Source: a bacterium (GTDB lineage: Bacteria > B130-G9). Taken from it: DNA of 9,598 nt. The notes beneath the pieces are model-generated. The model ran no database searches, was not told where the DNA came from, and saw nothing but the letters and a program-made list of their open reading frames with translations. Positions 1 to 7,027 of this stretch are shown piece by piece. Numbering within the stretch: the first letter of the stretch is position 1; each line of letters begins with the position of its first letter. The position numbers were made by a program, and so were the translations under genes. Where the stretch lies: the NCBI GenBank assembly GCA_035527515.1, contig DATLAJ010000028.1, positions 1 to 9,598 on the forward strand. Direction: 5' to 3'.

Positions 1-329
1 ATAAACATGGGAGAAATCTCCGTAAATAGCGCCCCTCGGTGCTTTGTTCTTGTTCCCAAGTGGTCTGACTTCCCTCTTGCAGTTGGCCAGAGCCGTCGCA
101 AGTTCAGCGATGAGGTGAGGAGTCTATTGAGAGCCACTTGGATGATAGATATTGACATCGGGAACGTGCCTGCGCCGGAAAAACGCTGGCGCTCGAGGAG
201 CATAGATGCCGGAGCTCGCTCTGTTGTGCTGGGGCTTCTCCCCATATCTGAGGTTTCTGAATGGGACAACTACGATGTAGTTTGGATATTACGGTAGGTG
301 TTTCTGGGTATCTGAAAGAGGAGGAAAGA
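1..329. other. 5' region without a supported gene
   Basis: No convincing gene is visible in this stretch. A 96-codon plus-strand frame opens at position 7 and an overlapping minus-strand frame covers 104-547. Neither shows a recognisable motif, a convincing ribosome binding site or biased composition. The last bases hold the ribosome binding site of the following gene (GAGGAGGAA at 318-326). A promoter for that gene presumably lies here, but I could not pick out a good -35/-10 pair. Confidence 0.4.
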
Positions 330-1634
330 ATGAATAAAAGAGCGATGTTTGGTGCAATAGTGGTCATGTTGTTCCTAGGGCTTGCGCTCCAGGGGCAACA
401 CGAGAGTCTGGCATTGGGGAGTGAGATCAGCTTCTTGCACTGGTATCCAACGCCATCTGGAAACATTGTGCTGTGCGAGGACTTTGGCCCGACTAGTTCG
501 GAGGGCCCGGAAATGCACAGCAAGGCAACTTTATTGACATGCGACAAGAATGAGGAGATGCCGCTCTTTGATGATCCTGGGCTGTACGTGTTCCCCTCCT
601 CAAATCAGCCGGCTATCATAGGGGCAGCGAGGCGCCTAATAGGGGCGGTCAGATATCAAAGCGTTGGTGGTCGTCGTGCAGAAGGCGAGCCAGCACAGGC
701 TTGGATAGGATATCGGTTTGTATTTGATGTATTTGATGTTTCCAACAATCGGGCATCCAAATGCTTCAGAACGGAGCTGGGTTTTGGTGACTCGACAGAA
801 TGGTGGCCAGCTTATCCGGTCCGATATATGCCCCGTTTCAAGACATGGGTGTGCCTGGGCCGGCACAGAGACGTTGGGGAGAAAGCCGAGACCGTGGGTG
901 CATCGGACACTAGACAACGCAAAGCTCTGTTCATCTCAGATGCCGGTGAGATCATCTCTGAGACAGCGGTCGAATTACCCGACCAGGCTGTATTCTGGGG
1001 CAGCGTTGTGAACGAAGCCGGAGACAGACTAGCTCTGGTTTTCGTTGACCGAGGTGACCCATGGGCCTACAGGCCCAACGCAACAGGGAGGATTTATACA
1101 TGTATATTAGACATGCGCGCTCCCGAGAGTGTCCCCCGAGTATCCCTTCTCTGTGAGACGCGAGGGTCCGATGCATCTACCTGCTGCGTGTCGAGATCGG
1201 GCAAGTACTTATGCACGCTGAAGGGAGACGCGGGGAGTCACCAGCTCCTTGCATCTATCTGGGCGCTGCGAGGTCAGTCAATGGTTCCACTCGTTCGCTC
1301 GGTGCCTCTCCCAGAAGAGGGCTGGTCGTTAGAGACTAAGGACCAGCGCTGGATAGTCAAATGGGCACTGGATTCTGACAATCTTGTCTTCACGCGATCA
1401 GACGAGGGTGAGACACGGTTTATAGTTACTGACCCGCATTTGCATATTGAACGGACACGGAGATTGAGACAGCCCTTGCCGGGATACACACATGTCATAA
1501 GCATGGGTGACATAAGCTACTTCGCGGAAACGGACGTTGCGATATACAACAGCGGGCGGCAGTCGCAAGTAGTCCGATATGATTTTCGTTCCGGCAAGGC
1601 TGAAGTCATTAAGGACATAACAGCAAAGCGCTGA
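330..1634 (+). CDS. Secreted protein of unknown function, 434 aa
   Basis: The start at 330 is preferred over an in-frame ATG at 261 because a strong ribosome binding site (GAGGAGGAA) lies just upstream. It also places a typical signal peptide at the N-terminus: K3/R4, a hydrophobic run at about residues 7-20, and a polar region ending near LALG at about residue 30. The mature protein has no domain I can name. It contains about nine cysteines and several short beta-rich stretches such as 'YDFRSGKAEVI' near the C-terminus, which recall TolB/WD40-like propeller strands. A propeller fold is therefore possible but not shown. It precedes two secreted propeller genes on the same strand, separated by 54 bp that contain a fragment of their shared tail, so it may belong to the same cell-surface set. 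Function unknown. Confidence 0.75.
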   Translation: MNKRAMFGAIVVMLFLGLALQGQHESLALGSEISFLHWYPTPSGNIVLCEDFGPTSSEGPEMHSKATLLTCDKNEEMPLFDDPGLYVFPSSNQPAIIGAARRLIGAVRYQSVGGRRAEGEPAQAWIGYRFVFDVFDVSNNRASKCFRTELGFGDSTEWWPAYPVRYMPRFKTWVCLGRHRDVGEKAETVGASDTRQRKALFISDAGEIISETAVELPDQAVFWGSVVNEAGDRLALVFVDRGDPWAYRPNATGRIYTCILDMRAPESVPRVSLLCETRGSDASTCCVSRSGKYLCTLKGDAGSHQLLASIWALRGQSMVPLVRSVPLPEEGWSLETKDQRWIVKWALDSDNLVFTRSDEGETRFIVTDPHLHIERTRRLRQPLPGYTHVISMGDISYFAETDVAIYNSGRQSQVVRYDFRSGKAEVIKDITAKR

Positions 1635-1644
1635 GGAGCTGACG

Positions 1645-1669
1645 ATGGACCTCGCCAGCAACATCGCCT
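1645..1669 (+). repeat. Orphan fragment of the propeller-protein tail sequence; possible 15-codon leader ORF
   Basis: These 25 bases match 4635-4659, inside the tail of the third gene, with a single mismatch. They also match 3030-3053 in the second gene almost as well. They read in the same frame as the tail (MDLASNIA) and continue for 15 codons to a TGA at 1690-1692 that overlaps the ATG of the next gene as ATGA. AGGAG at 1634-1638 lies six bases before this ATG, so the short frame could be translated and coupled to the next gene. The 9-mer acagcaaag flanks the segment at 1620-1628 and 1671-1679. The simplest reading is a remnant of a deleted paralogue or of recombination between tails. Confidence 0.6.
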
Positions 1670-1688
1670 TACAGCAAAGGAGGAAGAC

Positions 1689-3077
1689 ATGAAAGCAGCT
1701 ATATATGTAATTTTCGCAACGCTTCTGGCTGTCGGGACGATGGCTCTGGGCGCATTTGGCGTTTCTGATGTGATAGCGACGCCAGCTTACTTGGACAACT
1801 GCGGGGGCGAATATGGCTTGCAGCATATGGTCGTCCGCGTCCTCATCGATAACGCTGGCACGAAGTGGTTCACAACGTCCGGCAATGAGATCTGGCGCTT
1901 CGATGAATCAGTGTGGATAACATATCAATTCACTCTTGACGACATTCCTGCCGGACGCTTGGTTGACATGGCATTGGATACCCATGACCGTCTCTGGCTA
2001 TTGTTTACTGATGGTGGATATGTCTTACCGCAACTGTACTGCGTTCAAGGCTTCGATTTCAGGACCGTGAGCTTACCGAAGCTGTGTTGGTTTCCGACGG
2101 CGCTGACGTCTGACGCGTTCGGGCACGTATGGGTAGGCGGCTGGGACGATGGGAGTTGGGTGGCTAGATACGATCCCTTGTGGGACTCGTGGGATACGTG
2201 GTGGCCTGATTGGTGTGACTCGGATTTGGTCCCGCGAGCCTTCGCGACCGGCCCTGATGGGCGTGTGTGGTTCCAAGCCAGGGGCTATGGCTACAGGCCC
2301 GCTCTTTACGGGTCGCTGGCGACACCCGATGATGTAGGTATTGAATTCCAGAGGTTCAGTCCCCAGCCCGAGCGCAATTACGTGGACCTGGGAATAACTG
2401 CAACAGGCACAATTTGGTTGATAAGCCAACCAACTCTTGAAGACGAGACCCCGGCAATTATAGTCTACGGCGATGATGCGGAGAAGTGGTCCGTCCTTGA
2501 GTATCCTGCGCTCCCGTACTCACTCGCGGGCACCTGTCTGACCACTGTTGGCGACAAGGGGATATGGTTCGGGTCCAACAGAGGGGCATTTTGGTACGAT
2601 TACACCGACTGGCGATGGATAGATATTGGTTTTGCGCACGACATAGCGGTGGACCCAACTAACCGTGACGTGTGGTTCGGCGCCGATGATGGGGTGTATG
2701 TGATGCGGGGAGGGCCGGAGGCGTGGCCGCCGGTCTGGATCGAGCTCGAGGCGGTCGCGCAGCCATGCGGGGCAACGCCGACGCTTTCCCTGCTAGGCAG
2801 CGCGGAGTTTCAGATGGACCTGCGCCTCGACCTATACGTCGCTCTCGAGCTTCCGGACGGGACCCTCCTCTTTGCGCCCAGCTGGAGCGCCTCGATGGCG
2901 CCTTTAGTCCCTAACTTGGAGGTCCCCATAGGCCTGAACGTCAACGGCCTGCCTCTCGTCACACTGGAGGTTGCCGGGATCCCGGCGGGGACATACCGGT
3001 GGTATGCGGGGTGCACCCACGCGGGTAGCATGGACTTCGCCAGCAACATCGCGTCCTGCGAGTGGCAGTTTGAATGA
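1689..3077 (+). CDS. Secreted seven-bladed beta-propeller protein with conserved C-terminal tail domain
   Basis: The protein has 462 aa. The ATG is preceded by AAGGAGG at an ideal distance. A signal peptide covers about residues 1-25 (K2, hydrophobic 4-20). Seven repeats of the 'G-x-[VIL]-W-[FLV]-G' strand type occur near residues 59, 102, 147, 193, 242, 292 and 328, for example GHVWVGG, KGIWFGS and RDVWFGA. This matches two-component-regulator-type propeller repeats (Reg_prop). Such modules are best known as sensor domains of hybrid histidine kinases, but here no membrane anchor, kinase or regulator follows. From about residue 350 comes a beta-rich domain (LDLYVAL, PDGTLLFAP, IPAGTYRWYAGCTHAG) ending in a tail with C442 and C457. 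The gene is a tandem paralogue of 3318-4682. It is likely a periplasmic or cell-surface binding protein; ligand unknown. Confidence 0.88.
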   Translation: MKAAIYVIFATLLAVGTMALGAFGVSDVIATPAYLDNCGGEYGLQHMVVRVLIDNAGTKWFTTSGNEIWRFDESVWITYQFTLDDIPAGRLVDMALDTHDRLWLLFTDGGYVLPQLYCVQGFDFRTVSLPKLCWFPTALTSDAFGHVWVGGWDDGSWVARYDPLWDSWDTWWPDWCDSDLVPRAFATGPDGRVWFQARGYGYRPALYGSLATPDDVGIEFQRFSPQPERNYVDLGITATGTIWLISQPTLEDETPAIIVYGDDAEKWSVLEYPALPYSLAGTCLTTVGDKGIWFGSNRGAFWYDYTDWRWIDIGFAHDIAVDPTNRDVWFGADDGVYVMRGGPEAWPPVWIELEAVAQPCGATPTLSLLGSAEFQMDLRLDLYVALELPDGTLLFAPSWSASMAPLVPNLEVPIGLNVNGLPLVTLEVAGIPAGTYRWYAGCTHAGSMDFASNIASCEWQFE

Positions 3078-3147
3078 AAGGATGAAGGCGGAAGGCGAAA
3101 GGATGGAGGGTAAGTGATCCACGAAGACGACGAACTCGCACGAAGGG
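3072..3147 (+). repeat. Intergenic purine-rich (GGAAGGC/GGATG) and CACGAAG repeat tract
   Basis: Starting at the stop codon of the propeller gene, the plus strand is an almost pure purine tract built from aaggatg and ggaaggc words to about 3114. CACGAAG words follow at 3120-3126 and 3139-3145. The same order of words follows the paralogue at 4677-4752, so this noncoding flank is conserved along with the coding tail. It is not coding: the only readings are simple low-complexity peptides. Confidence 0.75.
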
Positions 3148-3317
3148 AGGCGATGCGACAACTTGATTGAGCATGGCACGCGAATGCCTGACTGGCGCTA
3201 TCTAAGTAGTTGCAGGACACCAAGCACGTTCCCATTGAGGCCGGAGGAGTTTCGTGGTGGAATTCTCTCCGGGAAACGGCAACCGTATTGAATGATCGTG
3301 ATTAAGGAGATTAACGA

Positions 3318-4682
3318 ATGTACAGATGCACTCTGTTTGGACTTCTGGTGTATGTCCTGGTGCTTCTCAGTTGGTGTTCTGCGGAGGAGACGTACCTTGA
3401 GCACTACACCTCCGCTGACGGTCTGGGCTCAGATGTGGTGCACGATATCTTCATAGCATCCGATGGCACGAAGTGGTTTGGAACTGACTGCGGCCTGAGC
3501 GAATTTGATGGCGAGGCTTGGTCCAACTACCTGGTTGAACCGGCGGCCCCAGGGTCAAGGGACTGCGATCGCAACATCGCAAAGTGCGTCACAGTTGACG
3601 AGCTAGAGAGAATGTGGGTTGCGTTTCCTCACAACGGTGCACGGCGTTTCCTAGCCGGCGGTTTCGATCGCAGAATACCGGGCGACGATCTGGTATGCTG
3701 TCCCACGTGCCTCGCCTGGACGAAGGACGGCGATCTTTGGGTCGGTTCTGTCGATTGGATTGGGCGCTACAATCTCATTGACGGTTGGCGGTTCTTTTCC
3801 GAGTGGTCCGCCTCGTCCCAGCCTTATGGAATCGACTATGCCCTCAACTTCGCTGAAGAACCAAGTGGCATCCTTTGGATTGGTACTTACGCCGGTGTCT
3901 GGGCGGTGCGCAACCGAGGGGACATCTGGGACTGCTACTTGTCCTCGCCCGAGATGCATAATTTCCGCATATCAGTGCTGGACGACGGCACAAAGATCGC
4001 GGTCGGAAACGACTACAGTGCTCTCGGCGAGTCCAGGGGCCTACTCTATCTAAGCGTGGATGGCACAACCTGGAGCATGCTTACGCCGGACTTCGGCACT
4101 TACAGCCGGTTCACATGTGTGACCTCCCTTGAGTCGGGAGGGTTCTGGATAGGAGGGTCTGGCGGCGCTCTCTTCTACGACTGGCACCAATGGCGTTGGA
4201 TTGAGGCTTGGTATGATCTGGAGGGCATGGCCGGCGACATCACAGATATTGCGATTGATAGAAACGGAGATATCTGGTTCAGTTCATGCGGATATGGAGT
4301 GGGCGTCCTCAGAGGCGGCTTAGCCGAGCGGCCACCGGTTCGTATGGGCATTTCAGCAGAAGTCGAGCCCCACAGCCCCCGGACTGGTCTAAGCATCATG
4401 CTCTCAGCCGCTATCGAAATGAACCTCATGTTGGACCTGTACCTCGCTGTTCAGACCCCAGATGGCTCTATTCTCTTCGCGCCTCAGTTTGGGACGCTGT
4501 CTGTGCCTTTACTGCGAAATGTCTCCGTCCATGGGCGGGAGCAGTTTCATGATATCCCTCTCTACCGGCTCGTGCTAGATCATATCCCTGCCGGGACATA
4601 TCGGTGGTTTGCGGCGTGCACCCACGCGGGTAGCATGGACTTCGCCAGCAACATCGCCTCGTGCGACTGGCAGTTTGAATGA
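3318..4682 (+). CDS. Secreted seven-bladed beta-propeller protein, paralogue of the preceding gene
   Basis: The protein has 454 aa. The ATG follows AAGGAG at 3305-3310. Residues 1-22 form a signal peptide, with probable cleavage after CSA; the bulky W19 argues against a lipoprotein site at C20. The sequence after it (EHYTSADGLGSDVVHDI, then TKWFGTDCGLSEFDG) is the classic opening of two-component-regulator propeller proteins. Further blade strands lie near residues 100 (RMWVAF), 140 (DLWVGS), 186 (ILWIGT), 226, 276 (GFWIGG) and 319 (DIWFSS), giving about seven blades. The C-terminal domain from about residue 340 aligns with that of the upstream paralogue. It ends in a tail differing at only three of the last 30 residues, with C434 and C449 conserved. 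No transmembrane anchor or kinase is fused, so it is probably an exported surface or periplasmic protein. Confidence 0.88.
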   Translation: MYRCTLFGLLVYVLVLLSWCSAEETYLEHYTSADGLGSDVVHDIFIASDGTKWFGTDCGLSEFDGEAWSNYLVEPAAPGSRDCDRNIAKCVTVDELERMWVAFPHNGARRFLAGGFDRRIPGDDLVCCPTCLAWTKDGDLWVGSVDWIGRYNLIDGWRFFSEWSASSQPYGIDYALNFAEEPSGILWIGTYAGVWAVRNRGDIWDCYLSSPEMHNFRISVLDDGTKIAVGNDYSALGESRGLLYLSVDGTTWSMLTPDFGTYSRFTCVTSLESGGFWIGGSGGALFYDWHQWRWIEAWYDLEGMAGDITDIAIDRNGDIWFSSCGYGVGVLRGGLAERPPVRMGISAEVEPHSPRTGLSIMLSAAIEMNLMLDLYLAVQTPDGSILFAPQFGTLSVPLLRNVSVHGREQFHDIPLYRLVLDHIPAGTYRWFAACTHAGSMDFASNIASCDWQFE

Positions 4683-4805
4683 AAGGCGGAAGGCGGAAGG
4701 CTAAAGGATGAATTGGAAGTGAGCCACGAAGGCCACCAAGAGGCACGAAGGGAATGTGAGGGCGGGCTGCGGAAGGCGGAAGGCGGAAGGATGAAGGATG
4801 AAGCG
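4677..4805 (+). repeat. Intergenic purine-rich and CACGAAG repeat region between convergent genes
   Basis: Two purine tracts made of ggaaggc and ggatgaa words (about 4677-4719 and 4771-4805) flank three CAC[GC]AAG words at 4724-4750. The first half repeats the arrangement found after the other propeller gene at 3072-3147. The region separates the propeller gene from the convergent dehydrogenase gene. No clear rho-independent terminator is visible for either gene. Confidence 0.75.
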
Positions 4806-4820
4806 GGTGGGGGCAGGGTG

Positions 4821-5828
4821 CTAGTCGGCGAGCACCTCCGGGTTTACCGGGAATTGCGGCCGGCGGCCAGAGAGAGCGGCAGTCAGGTTCTCTGCGGCGA
4901 TCTTTGCCATTAACGAGCGAGTTTTGTGTGAGGCGCTCGCGATGTGCGGGGCAAGCACCACGTTTGGAAGCGACGCAAGCAGCGGATTCACATCTGGCTC
5001 ATTCTCGAAGACGTCAAGGCCTGCCGCAGCGATCGTCCCGTCGCGGAGAGCTTCCGCAAGTGCCTGCTCATCGACTACCGGCCCGCGCGATGTGTTTATG
5101 AGTATTGCCGTTGGCTTCATCATTCTCAGCTGGGCATGGCTGACGAGGCGCCTCGTCTCATCGGTCAAGGGCACATGGAGGGAGATGAAGTCGGATTCGG
5201 CGAAGATTCTATCAAGAGTCGTGAATGTCGCCCCAAGCAGGGATTCATCTTCGTTCGAGGCTTTGGCGACTGAGTCGTAATACAGGATGCGCATGTCGAA
5301 GCCCCGCGCTCGCCTCGCTAGGGCTTGACCGATCTTGCCGAAGCCAACGATGCCGAGCGTCTTGCCGTAGATGTCCTGGCCGAGCATGAGCATGGGGTCC
5401 CACCCGGTGAAGTTGCCGGCCCTGGTGAAGGCGTCCGCCTCCACAGCGCGCCTCGCGGCGGCCATCAGGAGTGCAAACGCGAAGTCAGCGGTTGTTTCGG
5501 TGAGGACGCCGGGGGTGTTGGTAACCAGGATGTTCCGCTCTGTTGCAGCCTTCACGTCTATGTTGTTAAAGCCGACCGCGTAGTTCGATATACATACGAG
5601 GTTCTGGGCTGCGGCGATCACCTCCGCATCGATGGGGTCGGTCAAGAGACACAATAGGCCATCGATATCGCCGACGTGCTCGAGCAGCTCAGACTTGCTG
5701 ATGGGCACTTTAGCTTGACGGACGACAACATCGAAATGGTCTTGCAGGATCGAGATGCCCGGCTCGGGTATTTGCCTGGTAACATATACCTTCATTCTCT
5801 GAATCTGGATGTTCGTCGCGTTCATCAC
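4821..5828 (-). CDS. D-isomer specific 2-hydroxyacid dehydrogenase (glyoxylate/hydroxypyruvate reductase-like)
   Basis: The protein has 335 aa, the usual length for the family, and is predicted to be a cytosolic NAD(P)H-dependent enzyme interconverting a 2-oxoacid and a D-2-hydroxyacid. The Rossmann motif is G162-F-G-K-I-G167, followed by D185 at the end of the second strand (ILYYD), which favours NAD(H) over NADP(H). The catalytic triad is present as R248 (NTSRGPVVD), E277 (DVFENEP) and H295 (APHIASAS). The segment SNYAVGFNNIDV at 81-92 is typical of glyoxylate reductase (GyaR)-like members; 3-phosphoglycerate dehydrogenase-like activity cannot be excluded, but no ACT domain is present. The start at 5828 overlaps the stop of the radical SAM gene as ATGA and has GAAGGTG upstream. 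An internal ATG at codon 12 lacks such a site. It is the last gene of a three-gene operon. Confidence 0.93.
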   Translation of the reverse strand: MMNATNIQIQRMKVYVTRQIPEPGISILQDHFDVVVRQAKVPISKSELLEHVGDIDGLLCLLTDPIDAEVIAAAQNLVCISNYAVGFNNIDVKAATERNILVTNTPGVLTETTADFAFALLMAAARRAVEADAFTRAGNFTGWDPMLMLGQDIYGKTLGIVGFGKIGQALARRARGFDMRILYYDSVAKASNEDESLLGATFTTLDRIFAESDFISLHVPLTDETRRLVSHAQLRMMKPTAILINTSRGPVVDEQALAEALRDGTIAAAGLDVFENEPDVNPLLASLPNVVLAPHIASASHKTRSLMAKIAAENLTAALSGRRPQFPVNPEVLAD

Positions 5829-7024
5829 TTCACCTTCAGTTTCGTTCTAAAATAGATGCCAAAAACCTGCCTCATGGCCCACAATCTTGCCCGCTTAAGC
5901 CTGTACTGTCTTGGGCTTTCGAGAAAATACCTTCCCTCCTCGGGCAAGAGCACGATGCTGACCTTGACGTTCGGCGCCATCCCGACGGGCAGATTGTGCT
6001 CCATGCACCGCTGGTAGAGCCTGGCGAAGATCGGCACCATCTCCTCGGTTTGAGGCGGCGGCATGTTCTCGTAATCCGTGCCCCTCAAAGGCCGAAAAAC
6101 GCAGACGGTTGGGATTGCGCCTACGCCAGTTATCCAGTCGATGGCCTCAAGCGTTTTCTCGACCGGCTCGAGGCCCGCGATTATCTCGCCGTTCGTTGTG
6201 TTGAACATCGAGGCGCAGTGCTCGATCGCCTTTAGGTAGCGTTTCAGGCCCACCAAGCGGCTCTTGCCGGGGCAGACCTCACTGAGTCGAGCCTCGTCCA
6301 TCAGCTCGAAGCAGAATGAGACGTTGTTTACCCCCATCTCCTTCAGCCTAGAATAGCGGCCGAGGTCTGGGTGCGGCGGGGTCTGGACCCCGATCAGAAG
6401 GCCCGTCCTCTCCTTGACCGCTCTTATGAAAGGCTCTAGATCGTCTAAATAGGTGTCCCCCTCCTGATACCCCGTGTTGAAGTGCACGAAGGTTATCTGA
6501 GAGTCGCGCCTCGCCGCGAGCACGGTCTCAACTACGTCTTCTACGGTTTTGTGCATGGCCTCCTTGTCGCCGAGGTTCAGCCCTACTGAGCAGAACTTGC
6601 AGTTTTGTCTCGGCGAAAGCGTCCAGTGGTAGCAAAGGCGCGTGGGATAGATGCCGAGGTATGTGCCCTGCAAGACACCGACCTTTGACATCAACTGCCC
6701 GCTGGTGGTCCTTGCGTCATAGAAACTCGGACGGCCCGGCAGCGACACCTCAACTACTCGCTCGCCGTCGCGCCTCAGGACATATCTGCCGTCCTCCTTG
6801 TGGAGGCAGTATGGGGATGATCTCGCGAAATCTTCCTCGACAGGGGCGTTCACCCAGACGTTCTCCGGAAGAACCATGTCCAGACCGCTCCCGAGACCCG
6901 CCCTGGTTCGCAGGACAGGCCGGCCGTCGTGCTGGAGGTCGCAGCTGGGGTCAATCCGAGTGCCCTTGCAGAGGAGGTCGAGCTTCGTGTAGCCGGAGTT
7001 TGCCCTTTGTGAGACGGAATGCAA
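5825..7024 (-). CDS. Radical SAM protein with atypical CX10CX2C cluster motif
   Basis: The protein has 399 aa. C131, C142 and C145 (C-x10-C-K-F-C-S-V-G) are the likely ligands of a [4Fe-4S] cluster, but the first spacing is much longer than the usual CX3CX2C. The rest fits a radical SAM barrel: HFNTGYQEGD near 181-190, GLEPVEKTLEAIDW at 284-297 (the position of the 'GLPGET' type loop), and a biotin-synthase-like segment RPLRGTDYEN at 311-320. An N-terminal region of ~115 residues with no recognised fold precedes the barrel. The start is a TTG. It is supported by AAGGAG at 7034-7039, nine bases upstream, and by a TAG stop two codons before it in the same frame. It lies between a polysaccharide-type ABC permease and a hydroxyacid dehydrogenase with tight coupling at both ends. 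Substrate unknown. Confidence 0.87.
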   Translation of the reverse strand: MHSVSQRANSGYTKLDLLCKGTRIDPSCDLQHDGRPVLRTRAGLGSGLDMVLPENVWVNAPVEEDFARSSPYCLHKEDGRYVLRRDGERVVEVSLPGRPSFYDARTTSGQLMSKVGVLQGTYLGIYPTRLCYHWTLSPRQNCKFCSVGLNLGDKEAMHKTVEDVVETVLAARRDSQITFVHFNTGYQEGDTYLDDLEPFIRAVKERTGLLIGVQTPPHPDLGRYSRLKEMGVNNVSFCFELMDEARLSEVCPGKSRLVGLKRYLKAIEHCASMFNTTNGEIIAGLEPVEKTLEAIDWITGVGAIPTVCVFRPLRGTDYENMPPPQTEEMVPIFARLYQRCMEHNLPVGMAPNVKVSIVLLPEEGRYFLESPRQYRLKRARLWAMRQVFGIYFRTKLKVK

Positions 7025-7027
7025 GGC

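Noticed and set aside
7-297. Plus-strand 96-codon open frame at the window start
   Set aside because: No family motif, no good ribosome binding site, and it overlaps an equally long antisense frame; likely chance.
3366-3383. Lipoprotein cleavage site at C20 of the second propeller protein
   Set aside because: Tryptophan at the -1 position does not fit a lipobox; ordinary signal peptidase cleavage after CSA is more likely.
4904-5657. Several plus-strand open frames
   Set aside because: They are antisense shadows of the dehydrogenase gene, whose catalytic residues and family match are clear on the minus strand.
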